This document shows positions 1-8,227 of a DNA stretch of 24,280 nucleotides, piece after piece. Under the pieces are notes generated by a model. That model was not told the DNA's origin and made no database searches. It was given only the letters and a program-made list of their open reading frames with translations. This DNA is from CAZPMT01 sp964587655 (lineage in GTDB: Bacteria; Hydrogenedentota; Hydrogenedentia; Hydrogenedentales; SLHB01): contig CAZPMT010000082.1 of NCBI GenBank assembly GCA_964587655.1, positions 1 through 24,280 of the forward strand, in the 5' to 3' direction. Position 1 is the first letter of the stretch. The number at the start of each line of letters is the position of its first letter. Position numbers and translations under genes: made by a program.

Positions 1-818
1 TGGACAACACCCACGCCAAGATTCGCTGCCCGGACGCCCCGAGCCTCATCGCGCTCGACAAGAAGACAGGCCGGCTTCTCGCCAAAGACGGGGAGGGCAT
101 CGGTCCGCGTATCTTCCATTGCACATGGGCGCCCCCGTCACTGGGCGACGTGAACGGGCGGCGCCTGGTCTTCTTTGGCGGCCCTGACGGCGTCTGTTAC
201 GCTTTCAAAGCGCTGCTGCCCAAGGTCCCGGAGACCGTCCGAACGCTCGAACCGGTGTGGCGTTTCGATTGCGATCCCTCCGCTCCCAAGGAAGACATTC
301 ACAGCTACCTGAAGAACACGAACGAAGGCCCCAGCCAGATCATGGGCATGCCGGTCTTCTACAAGAACCGTGTGTACGTGACGGCGGGCGGCGACATCTG
401 GTGGGGCAAGTACCAGGCGTGGCTCAAGTGCATCGACGCCACGAAGACCGGCGACGTCACGAAGACCGCGGAAGTGTGGTCCTATCCTCTCGAACGCCAC
501 AGTTGTTCGACGCCGGCCGTTGTCAACGGCCTGGTGTTCATAACGGACTGCGCGGGCAACGTCCACTGCGTGGACGCCGGCTCCGGCCAAGCCTATTGGA
601 CGCACGACGTGGGCAACAAGATCTGGGGTTCGCCGCTGGCCGCGGACGGCAAGGTCTACGTCGGCGCGAGCGATGGCGCGTTCGCGGTGTTTGCCGCCGG
701 CAAGGCCAAGAACGTCCTATTCACAACCAAGTTCGACGACGAGATCAACGGCACGCCGACGGTCGCCAACGGCGTTTTGTACATTCCGACCCTGAGCCGC
801 CTCTATGCAATAAAATAG
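1..818 (+). CDS. PQQ-binding-like beta-propeller protein, 3' part
   Basis: The frame is open from the left edge (first full codon at base 3) to the TAG at 816-818, so the N-terminus lies outside the window and about 271 residues are visible. The end carries repeats of the PQQ/quinoprotein-propeller type. One example reads TPAVVNGLVFITDCAGNVHC followed by VDAGSGQAYW, and the next blade begins GSPLAADGKVYVGASDGAFA. Such blades occur in quinoprotein dehydrogenases, BamB-like proteins and many secreted propellers of unknown role. No catalytic residues of a quinoprotein dehydrogenase can be verified from this fragment, so a structural or binding role is equally possible. It converges on the M6 protease gene, with 18 bases between the two stops. 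Confidence 0.85.
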   Translation, partial: DNTHAKIRCPDAPSLIALDKKTGRLLAKDGEGIGPRIFHCTWAPPSLGDVNGRRLVFFGGPDGVCYAFKALLPKVPETVRTLEPVWRFDCDPSAPKEDIHSYLKNTNEGPSQIMGMPVFYKNRVYVTAGGDIWWGKYQAWLKCIDATKTGDVTKTAEVWSYPLERHSCSTPAVVNGLVFITDCAGNVHCVDAGSGQAYWTHDVGNKIWGSPLAADGKVYVGASDGAFAVFAAGKAKNVLFTTKFDDEINGTPTVANGVLYIPTLSRLYAIK

Positions 819-836
819 CCGCGTGACACGGAACAC

Positions 837-3464
837 TTACCGGTAGACGCGTCTGCGCACGACCGTGTAGAGCGCGCCGAGAACCGCAAGGCTTATTGCA
901 GGAACCGCTATCGAGAAGCCGTGGACGACGGGCAGCGATGTGACCACGTTGACATTGACCACGTAATCGCCAATGTGCTCGCTGTTGCTGTACAACGTGC
1001 AGCGATAATATCCCGTGTCTTCCTCGCCAAGCGCGGTCACGTGGAGGGTCCGCTCGTGCGAGCCGGTCGTCCGATCGTCATCGACGAGAGGAACAACGCC
1101 CTTGTACCACGTGTACGAATCGGCGCCCCAGACGGGACAGGGCACGCTGAGACACAGGTCTTCGTCCACGAGATACGCGAACTTCGGCGGGCCGCAGTCT
1201 CCGGTTTCCTGGCAATAGGGATCGATTAGCTGCACTTGGTCGACCCAGCCCGCGTCGAGGCCACCGGCGACAGACTCATCCTTTTCGTAGACCCACTTGA
1301 GGGTATGCGGTCCCGCGGCAATCGAGAACGCGCGGTAGAGCCAGGCCGTATCGCCGGAGATGGAGACGGGTTGCTCCACGTCGTCAATGTAGAAGCGAAG
1401 GAAGTCAAAACTCAGCTCCGAGGAAACGCGCCAGTAGAAGCCGAGTTCGGCCGGGCCAAACGCGTTCGTGCCGAGTATGCTAAGTTGCATGTCGCCGATG
1501 GGACCGCTCTGGGCCGCGTCCACCCCGTCATGCGTGATGACGGCTTGACCGAACCAGGCCTCATCGCCCTCGGTCGTCCACTGGGTCGAGCGCGTATCGA
1601 GCGCCTTGGAAAGCGAAGGCCCGACATTGACGGTGACGGGCACATCCACGGGTGCATTTGGGACGGCGGCGTAGGCGCGGACGGTCGCGGTGTACGCGCC
1701 ATAGGCAAGCCCCGCGACGTTCATGTTGAGCGCGTGTTCTATCCAGTCGCCCGAGGAGACGCCGTCGGCCGGGGTGACTGAGAACACGCCCGGTTGCGAA
1801 GCGTTGATGATCGTAAGGGTATAACTCAGAGGAACGGCCATTACGTTCATGACGCGGATCGGCACGACAAGCGCGGTCTCGTCCGTCACCCGTTGCGAAA
1901 TGCTCGCGGGCGTCACGGCCAAACCGGATTCCACAGGTGCGCCATGCGAGAAGGTGATGGTGGATCCCGCCGCGCTCACGGAGTAAATGCGTTTCAATGA
2001 AGGCAGACCGTCCCACCAATTGGTATTAGGCTGGGTCGTTGGACTGCACTGGTTCACGCCGCCCGCCTTGAACAGGTCGTTGGCGTCGCCCCAGTTGTAA
2101 CCGTGTTCCATGTCCCAATCGCCGTCCGCCTGGACGAGCGTGACCAGGAAGTGCCTGTCCGGCAGCATCTCATGGTAATCGTTGCTGCCGAAAGTGTCCA
2201 CGTGCCAAAGCGCGAGCCCGGAATCAGGCAAGGACGCGTCCCGCGCCGACTTGTTGCGGTTTTCAAGCATGAAGTATTCATTGACGGCCGTGGGATGCGG
2301 GATCCGATAGAAAGAGTTGGTTCCCGCCGTTAGCGGCAAGTCGGCCCCCGAAGCACCCAAGTCCGTAACCGTAGCCCATCCGGCCAAGTCTTTCAGTGGT
2401 GCGCAGGGTTCAATGGGATTCGTATCCGAAGGCGAATAGGCCATGAGGCAGAAGGATCCGACGCCGAACGACTCACCGGTGTAGTCATAGAGATCGGGCC
2501 ACTCACAGATCATGTGGCCGTTCTCGTGGCAGAACGTTCCCAAAGAAAGACTGCCGCCGATGTTGGTGATCTGATAGCGGAAGCAGGTCACGCCGTCCGC
2601 TGCGTAATACAGCCCGCCCGAATGCGGCCAGAGGCCCACGCCCCACTCCGGAGATCTATCGCCCGCGAAGAAACAGTTGATCGCGTCGACATAGCCGTCC
2701 GTGTTGGAGTCATACAGTGAGAAATCGAATCCGCCGGCGTCCAGACTTGCGAGGGCTTCCAGGATCAGTTCCGTGGCGCCCTCTCCAAACGGACGCGCGG
2801 GATTCTCATAGTAGGTGCGCGGATCGCTGGCGCGATAGTATGTCGGCGTCACGTAGTTCGTATAAGTAAGCGCCGTGTCCGAGACATCGTAGAAGTAGTC
2901 CCGCACGGAACCGTTGTTGCCGTTGCCCGAGTAGCCGGGAGTATTGCAGTAGCTATTGATCGCAGGCGCCTCGATCGTGGATTGATCGTCCGAGAAATCG
3001 ACCAGCAGGCATATGCCCTTCACGTCGCCCAAGGAAGGCGGGGCGGGCTGGGCCTTCGCGCCGGCCCGTTGTCTGGCCTGGTCCAAGCGTGACTGCGCCT
3101 CATTACGCTTCTCGGCGATCAGGGCGGCGCTCGCGCTCGGATCGATCCGAACGTGCGGCGTCAGGCTCCCATCCTTGGGTACGGGATTTCCCGCGGGAAT
3201 CCCTGTTGACTCCAGAACGCGTTTGTCCGCCGACAATTTCGCGTAGCACACGAAACCGGACGCAGCGTCGCGAACGAGGGTGTAGCCGTCGAGCGTTTCG
3301 ATCACGCGATAGTACTCATCGCCCCAGACCCGGACGTTCACCGTGCCGCCGTCCGGTTGGGACAGTTGATACTCCGCGCCGTACACACCGACGGCCCCCG
3401 CGCGCCCCGCGAACAGCAACCCTAAGGCAAGAACCAGACAGAAGACTCGAAGCCATCGATTCAT
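837..3464 (-). CDS. Secreted M6-family zinc metalloprotease with Ig-like domain and C-terminal membrane tail
   Basis: This 875-residue protein likely cleaves extracellular proteins. The ATG at 3464 is preferred because an AGGAG Shine-Dalgarno lies about 7 bases upstream and the protein then begins with a signal peptide (MNRWLRVFCLVLALGLLFAG, ending near AGA). The frame continues 45 codons upstream without signal-like sequence. The zinc motif HENGHMICEWPDLYDY (H313, E314, H317, then a PDLYD turn) is typical of M6 (immune inhibitor A-type) peptidases. Residues about 625-745 look like a carbohydrate- or protein-binding beta-sandwich (FYWRVSSE, LRFYIDD). Residues about 762-843 look Ig-like, with W, then DTGYYRC. 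The last 32 residues form LPVV, a hydrophobic span and RRRVYR, which resembles a C-terminal sorting signal. The family call is firm; the sorting role is inferred. Confidence 0.92.
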   Translation of the reverse strand: MNRWLRVFCLVLALGLLFAGRAGAVGVYGAEYQLSQPDGGTVNVRVWGDEYYRVIETLDGYTLVRDAASGFVCYAKLSADKRVLESTGIPAGNPVPKDGSLTPHVRIDPSASAALIAEKRNEAQSRLDQARQRAGAKAQPAPPSLGDVKGICLLVDFSDDQSTIEAPAINSYCNTPGYSGNGNNGSVRDYFYDVSDTALTYTNYVTPTYYRASDPRTYYENPARPFGEGATELILEALASLDAGGFDFSLYDSNTDGYVDAINCFFAGDRSPEWGVGLWPHSGGLYYAADGVTCFRYQITNIGGSLSLGTFCHENGHMICEWPDLYDYTGESFGVGSFCLMAYSPSDTNPIEPCAPLKDLAGWATVTDLGASGADLPLTAGTNSFYRIPHPTAVNEYFMLENRNKSARDASLPDSGLALWHVDTFGSNDYHEMLPDRHFLVTLVQADGDWDMEHGYNWGDANDLFKAGGVNQCSPTTQPNTNWWDGLPSLKRIYSVSAAGSTITFSHGAPVESGLAVTPASISQRVTDETALVVPIRVMNVMAVPLSYTLTIINASQPGVFSVTPADGVSSGDWIEHALNMNVAGLAYGAYTATVRAYAAVPNAPVDVPVTVNVGPSLSKALDTRSTQWTTEGDEAWFGQAVITHDGVDAAQSGPIGDMQLSILGTNAFGPAELGFYWRVSSELSFDFLRFYIDDVEQPVSISGDTAWLYRAFSIAAGPHTLKWVYEKDESVAGGLDAGWVDQVQLIDPYCQETGDCGPPKFAYLVDEDLCLSVPCPVWGADSYTWYKGVVPLVDDDRTTGSHERTLHVTALGEEDTGYYRCTLYSNSEHIGDYVVNVNVVTSLPVVHGFSIAVPAISLAVLGALYTVVRRRVYR

Positions 3465-3668
3465 GAAGCGACTCCTCTTAAGATACAGCGGGGTGAAACT
3501 CCGCTTACGCCGCAGCCAGACTTCCGCAGTTACTATACCACGGAATCCGCGCCAGCGCCACGAATCCGCCATCAAAGGACGGCGCACTTGTCCTTGCATT
3601 TGTTGCGTTTTTCATCTCTCCTCTGTACTTTAGCTCTGGCTGATTCGGAGGAATCGATATTCTGCTTT

Positions 3669-3685
3669 CCCGGATCGGATCCGGG
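3669..3685. other. Small inverted repeat upstream of the GH43-like gene
   Basis: CCCGGAT and ATCCGGG flank a 3-base centre about 30 bases before the start codon at 3714. It could be an operator half-site pair or a small 5'-leader hairpin. No convincing -35/-10 pair was found beside it. Confidence 0.3.
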
Positions 3686-3713
3686 ATAGTTGTCATGAGG
3701 AGGCTGGGCGGAT

Positions 3714-4730
3714 ATGAAAGGAATTATTGTGATTTTTCCGGTGGTGATGGCAATTGCGTCATCGATTTTCGGGGCTGAAGCGCCGAACGTGGCAAACCCG
3801 CACGCGGCGCCCAACCCGCCGCTGGTGAAGTTGCCGCTGGCGTTCCCCGGGCCGCGTATGGAAAACACTCCCGTGGCTTATGACGGGCGTCCACTCCTGG
3901 TGCAAAATGTACGTCCGTTGAACACGAAGGCGCAGGGGTTCTACCTGTTTATCCAGGACATGCGGACGGGCGATGAGGTAGCGCGATTCGGCGAGACCTT
4001 CTCCTTTGTAAGCGCGTTCGTGAACGGCAACGAGATGAACGTGTTTGCGACGGAGAACACGGACGACGATTGGACGCACGACATCTATCGGTTCAAATCG
4101 AATGACTTGAAGCAATGGGACAAACAGTTGGCGATCCCGCGCAAGCCGGGAGAACATCTCTTCAACGCCAACGTGTGCAAGGACGACCAGGGCTACGTGA
4201 TGGCGTTCGAGTCGAACATGCCCGTGCAATGGTCGTTTCGCTTTGCGCGGTCCCAGGATCTCGCCGCGTGGAAGGAAGTGGAGGGGATCAACTTCTCCGA
4301 CGTGGCCGAGAAGACCGCTTGCGCATGTCCTGCGATCCGGTATTTCGCACCGTATTACTATGTGGTTTACGGCGCGTGGCGATGGGCAGGGCCTGGACTC
4401 TGGTACGAATACCGCCTCCCTGAGACAAAGTACGTGACCTTCGTCGCGCGCTCCAAGGATCTGGCCACGTGGGAGCTGGCGCCCACGAAGTATCCGATGC
4501 TGGACCCGGTCCCGGGCGAAGGCATTAACAACACCGACGCGGACCTGTTCGAATGGGAGGGAAACACGTACGTCTTCTACGCGACTGGCGACCAGCAGAC
4601 TTGGGGAACGATCCGGATAGCGATGTATTCGGGACCGCTGAAGCAATTCTTCGAGAGCAACTTTCCGGAAGGCGTTCCGAAGATTGTATTCAACGCCCGT
4701 GAAGGGAAATACGTGTATCCCGAAAGGTAG
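3714..4730 (+). CDS. Secreted GH43/GH32-like five-bladed beta-propeller glycosidase-type protein
   Basis: The 338-residue protein begins with a Sec signal peptide (MKGIIVIFPVVMAIASSIFG, cleavage near GAEA). GAGGAGG about 10 bases upstream supports the ATG at 3714. Repeated stretches such as YRFKSNDLKQWDKQ, FRFARSQDLAAWKEV and FVARSKDLATWELA have the 'S-D-L-x-x-W' blade signature of GH43, GH32 and GH130-type propellers, where each blade reports a site around a sugar-binding funnel. Acidic residues are plentiful (for example NNTDADLFEWEG), but the catalytic triad cannot be assigned by eye. The family number is therefore uncertain and the protein may be a non-catalytic binding propeller. It lies 36 bases before the GH29 fucosidase gene, so the two probably share a transcript for glycan breakdown. 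Confidence 0.75.
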   Translation: MKGIIVIFPVVMAIASSIFGAEAPNVANPHAAPNPPLVKLPLAFPGPRMENTPVAYDGRPLLVQNVRPLNTKAQGFYLFIQDMRTGDEVARFGETFSFVSAFVNGNEMNVFATENTDDDWTHDIYRFKSNDLKQWDKQLAIPRKPGEHLFNANVCKDDQGYVMAFESNMPVQWSFRFARSQDLAAWKEVEGINFSDVAEKTACACPAIRYFAPYYYVVYGAWRWAGPGLWYEYRLPETKYVTFVARSKDLATWELAPTKYPMLDPVPGEGINNTDADLFEWEGNTYVFYATGDQQTWGTIRIAMYSGPLKQFFESNFPEGVPKIVFNAREGKYVYPER

Positions 4731-4732
4731 AA

Positions 4733-4764
4733 GAATTCAGGAGACAGAAATCAGGAGTCAGGAG
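4733..4764 (+). repeat. Short CAGGAG direct repeats containing the ribosome binding site
   Basis: Three imperfect copies of TCAGGAG(A/T) occur in 31 bases between the GH43-like stop and the GH29 start. The second copy is about 9 bases from the ATG at 4767 and is a good Shine-Dalgarno. The third is too close to that ATG but would suit the ATG at 4776. Confidence 0.5.
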
Positions 4765-4766
4765 TG

Positions 4767-6040
4767 ATGTTGACAATGCTGCTTATTCTCGCTACGAGCT
4801 TGCAGGTGTCGGTGCATGCGACGGTGGATGCCGCGGCAAAGGCACAACGCATTGCCTGGTTCAATGAGGCCAAGTTTGGCCTGTTTGTGCACTGGGGCCC
4901 GTTTTCAGTGCAGGGTAGCGATCCAAACGCGGCGTTCGATTACTTCGCCATGAAGGAAGACGCGCCTGCCCGTATCGAGTTCCGCAAGTACGCCGAGCAG
5001 TTCAATCCGAAGGCGTTTGATGCCGCGAAATGGATGGAGACCGCCAAGGCCGGAGGTATGAGGTATCTGATCTTCACGTCGAAACATCACGACGGCTACT
5101 GCATGTTCGACAGCGCGTTGACGGATTACGATACGATGGATCAAGCTCCGAAACGCGACTATGTGCGTGAACTCGTGAAGGCCGCAAGGGGCGCAGGGAT
5201 AAAGATCGGCTTCTACTACTCGATGCTCGACTGGCGCCACCCGGACTACACGGAAAACATCTCCAAGTTCGTGGATGAGTACTTGTTCGGCCGGTGCGCG
5301 AACTCTGCACGAATTACGGTCCCATCGACTGCATATGGTTCGACGGTGAATGGGACTACCCGGCCGCCGTGTGGCGCGCTCCGGAACTCGTGCGCATGAT
5401 CCGCGAGTTGCAGCCGGCGGCGCTCGTGAACGACCGCCTCGGCAAAGGGGAGCGCGGCGTCAACCCGCTGTGCGACTTCTACACGCGCGAGCAGCCTTCC
5501 GAAATGAACGTCGCAATGCCGTTCGAGCGACAACAGCCCTATTCCTGGGAAGCATGCATGACGATCGGCGAATACTGGCAGTACTCGATCAAAGACAAGC
5601 AACTCAAGAGCGCGCGTGAACTCATCCGCATACTGGTCGACGTCGTGAGCCGGGGCGGCAACCTCCTGCTGAACGTCGGGCCGACGCCCGATGGCGAGAT
5701 CCCGGAACCCCTGGTCGAGCGCCTCCGAGGCGTGGGCGCGTGGCTCCAGGTGAACGGCGAATCCATATACGGCACGACGCGGTCGCCGTTCACGGCGTTG
5801 CCGGCCGGCAAGTGTACCGCAAGAGGCAGCCGTATCTACGTTCACTTGGAAAAGCACCCGGGCGGACCCGTCCAACTGCCCCGCCTGCAGAACACCATCA
5901 GGAAGGCGTGGCTGCTCAAGACCGGCGCCGAACTGAAGTTCGATAACGCCGCGAAGACCATAGCGTTGCCGGATGAACTTCCCGATGATGACATGACAAC
6001 CATCGCCGTGGAACTCGACGCCCCGCCCGTCGTTCGATAG
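4767..6040 (+). pseudogene. GH29 alpha-L-fucosidase, broken by a one-base frameshift near 5290
   Basis: The reading is a secreted alpha-L-fucosidase, which releases L-fucose from glycans. Two overlapping frames together make about 425 residues, the usual length for GH29. The first frame (4767-5399; signal peptide MLTMLLILATSLQVSVHATV) holds KFGLFVHWG (H42) and FTSKHHDGY (H107, H108), then loses homology after DEYLFG. The second frame resumes at 5294 with VRELCTNYGPIDCIWFDGEW, whose WFD aspartate (about residue 192) is the expected nucleophile, and runs to RGGNLLLNVGPTPDGE and the stop at 6038-6040. Joining them needs one extra base at about 5290-5293 (TTC GGC CG-GTG CGC). The rest of the gene looks intact, so this is a very recent mutation or a sequencing error. 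An alternative start is GTG at 4764. Confidence 0.88.
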
Positions 6041-6108
6041 CGTCCGATGAGTCGGAGGGCGCGCGCGGCTATTGGCGGTCGCGATCTGCGACTTCGCGCC
6101 AGGCCGAT

Positions 6109-6528
6109 TCAGGCTTGATAGACGAATTCCAGCGCGACGTTTACGTCCGGGTGGAGACTGTGCTTCACGGGGCAGAATGCCGCGGCGCGTTCGAGTTCCG
6201 CGCGCTGGGCGGCGGAAAACGAGTTGCCTCCAGGCAAGGTCACGGTCACTGTTATCTTGCCGATGCGGCGCACGGGGGCCGAGGTCATGTCCTTGACGAC
6301 GTGGACGCGCGTGCCGGTGATGTCCAGGCCGGCCTTCTTGGCATATAGTCCCATGATGGTCACCATACAGGCGCCGAGGGCCACGCCAACAAGGTCCGTG
6401 GGTGAGAAAGCGGCGCCTCGTCCGCCGTTGTCCACCGGGGCGTCCGTCGCCACGATTTGCCCCGATGGTCCGTGCGTCGCGGCGCAATGCAGATCCCCTT
6501 CGTATACGATGTCCATTTCGACTGACAT
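6109..6528 (-). CDS. OsmC family peroxiredoxin-like protein
   Basis: This 139-residue protein is of the OsmC/YhfA type. The family includes thiol-dependent hydroperoxide reductases acting in the cytoplasm. The ATG at 6528 has GAGGAGAA about 6 bases upstream; the frame continues further upstream without homology. The two family cysteines are present: C54 in ALGACMVTIMG and C119 in FCPVKHSL, with the usual spacing. FSPTDLVGVALGAC and the C-terminal VNVALEF are also standard. Some family members act in sulfur metabolism rather than peroxide defence, and the sequence cannot decide between these. It converges on the GH29 gene and diverges from the MFS gene, with 165 bases between starts that must hold both promoters. 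Confidence 0.93.
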   Translation of the reverse strand: MSVEMDIVYEGDLHCAATHGPSGQIVATDAPVDNGGRGAAFSPTDLVGVALGACMVTIMGLYAKKAGLDITGTRVHVVKDMTSAPVRRIGKITVTVTLPGGNSFSAAQRAELERAAAFCPVKHSLHPDVNVALEFVYQA

Positions 6529-6693
6529 GATCGTTCTCCTCTCAATTGTGTTCGGGGCGCGGCACGCGATTTCCGCCGCCACTCCCGATTGAGGTATCAT
6601 TGGCGACAAGGAAAGTATCACAATTGCGCCTCCCCGTGCGAACCGTTTTGCTTGGATTCCGATCGAACGGGGCGGTCGAAGATATTTGAACCC

Positions 6694-8100
6694 ATGGTTT
6701 CTCCCATTTCGCGGAACATGGGCGCGTTGCGCTCCCTGGCATCGAAACTGCCGCTCACCTCCGGCCTTCATGAGCTGGATGCGGCCCCGCGTCAATTCCT
6801 CTTGTTCATCGTTTTCAACGTCGTTTCCTGGCAATGCATCATCGGCACGGCGATGGTGTTGTTCGCACGGAAGATCGAGATGCCCCCTTCATGGGTTGGG
6901 TTTCTCCTCGCGTTTGCCCCCATATCGATGATCCTGGTTGTCGGCACGGGCCTGCTCGTCATGCATTGGGGCGCGAAGCGCGTCATGTTCGTCGGCTGGC
7001 TGCTGCGGAACATGTGCACGTGCCTCATTTTCGCCCTGCCATGGGCTATGACGTCGTGGGGGCCTCGGGCAGGATGGTACGTCGTCGTGGCTTCGACCCT
7101 CGGCTTCTGCCTGATGCGCGCCGTCGGCGGGGGCGGATGGTTTCCGTGGCTCCATGAGGTCGTGCCCGAACGGCAACGTGGCGCGTATTTCAGCGCCGAG
7201 GCAAGCGTCACGCAACTCCTGAACATAATCGTGGCCTTCCTGCAAGCGTTCATCCTTCGCGGCGATCCGGGAATCAACCGGTACTTGTTGGTTTACGGCA
7301 TCGGCATCGCGGCGGGTTTCGCCAGCCTTCTGTGGATGTCGCGAGTGCCCGGCGGAGACGCCAGCGAAGAGCATGCATCGATCGAGACGGACCTTGCGTC
7401 ATATCGCAGGGCGTTTGCGGACCGGCCGTTCATCTGCTTCGTGCTTGTGGCGTCGCTCTGCTTCTCGATGTTGTCGTGGCTGGGATCCTCCTACGTTATG
7501 TTCATGCGCGACGAACTCGGCATCTCTTCTCGAACCATCATGATCATCACGGCCATGGCGAGCGTGTGCATCATGTTCACCGTGCGCAACTGGGCGCGGT
7601 TTGCGGAACGGCGCGGGAGCGGCCTCGCGATTGCCCTGGCGCAAACCGGTCACGCTGCGTGCGCGCTGACGTGTCTCATCCTGGTTCCGGGGACTTCCTG
7701 GGCGAGGTGGGGCATCGCTCCGATCATTATCATGGCAAGTGTCTTCGGTTCCGCTTTTTGGATGACGGTCCATCGCGCCATGCTTGGTTACGTGAAGACG
7801 GCGGACCGTGTCGGATATACGAACCTCTGGACGGTAGCGACGGCGGTGGCGTTCGGCATCACGCCGATCCTTGCGGGGATGGTGATAGAGCACTTGGGCC
7901 TTTGGGGGTTTCGGTTGTGCTTCCTGACGGCGGGACTAGGCGGGTTCTGCGCCGCGACTCTGATTCGCCGCTTCGCGGGCGAAGACAACCCGGCGCGCAT
8001 GCCGAGCGGCGCCTGGCAATGGATCATGTTTCCTCCTCGGATCATCGGCCAACTCGTACGCGTGACAGCGGGCCTTGATGAAAGCGGGCGAGGACGATAG
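6694..8100 (+). CDS. Major facilitator superfamily (MFS) transporter
   Basis: The 468-residue protein is almost entirely hydrophobic, with about 12 predicted membrane helices in two halves. These are separated by a charged central loop (EEHASIETDLASYRRAFADRP). It is an inner-membrane secondary transporter, and the substrate cannot be read from sequence. The start is uncertain: the frame is open from 6589, but residues before 6694 look non-coding in character. ATG 6694 and ATG 6718 (MGALRSLASK) both lack a strong Shine-Dalgarno. A soluble amphipathic N-terminus of about 40 residues precedes the first helix. It diverges from the OsmC gene and is followed 127 bases later by the cupin gene, with no clear terminator between. 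Confidence 0.88.
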   Translation: MVSPISRNMGALRSLASKLPLTSGLHELDAAPRQFLLFIVFNVVSWQCIIGTAMVLFARKIEMPPSWVGFLLAFAPISMILVVGTGLLVMHWGAKRVMFVGWLLRNMCTCLIFALPWAMTSWGPRAGWYVVVASTLGFCLMRAVGGGGWFPWLHEVVPERQRGAYFSAEASVTQLLNIIVAFLQAFILRGDPGINRYLLVYGIGIAAGFASLLWMSRVPGGDASEEHASIETDLASYRRAFADRPFICFVLVASLCFSMLSWLGSSYVMFMRDELGISSRTIMIITAMASVCIMFTVRNWARFAERRGSGLAIALAQTGHAACALTCLILVPGTSWARWGIAPIIIMASVFGSAFWMTVHRAMLGYVKTADRVGYTNLWTVATAVAFGITPILAGMVIEHLGLWGFRLCFLTAGLGGFCAATLIRRFAGEDNPARMPSGAWQWIMFPPRIIGQLVRVTAGLDESGRGR

Positions 8101-8227
8101 GGAATAGCGGTCGGGGGCGAGCAGCATCTGACAGCCAGAGAAGTCTGTCGAAACAACAGTTGCGCTGACATAATACAAGGAGTAGTATGATTACTGAGGA
8201 TGTGTCTGCAACCGGAAAGGCTGTAAC

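Noticed and set aside
5281..5300. Programmed -1 frameshift in the fucosidase gene
   Set aside because: No X-XXY-YYZ slippery site or downstream pseudoknot was seen, and GH29 enzymes are not known to use one.
8128..8140. TGACAGCCAGAG also found at about 19145
   Set aside because: A 12-base match with no extension or palindromy; chance cannot be excluded.
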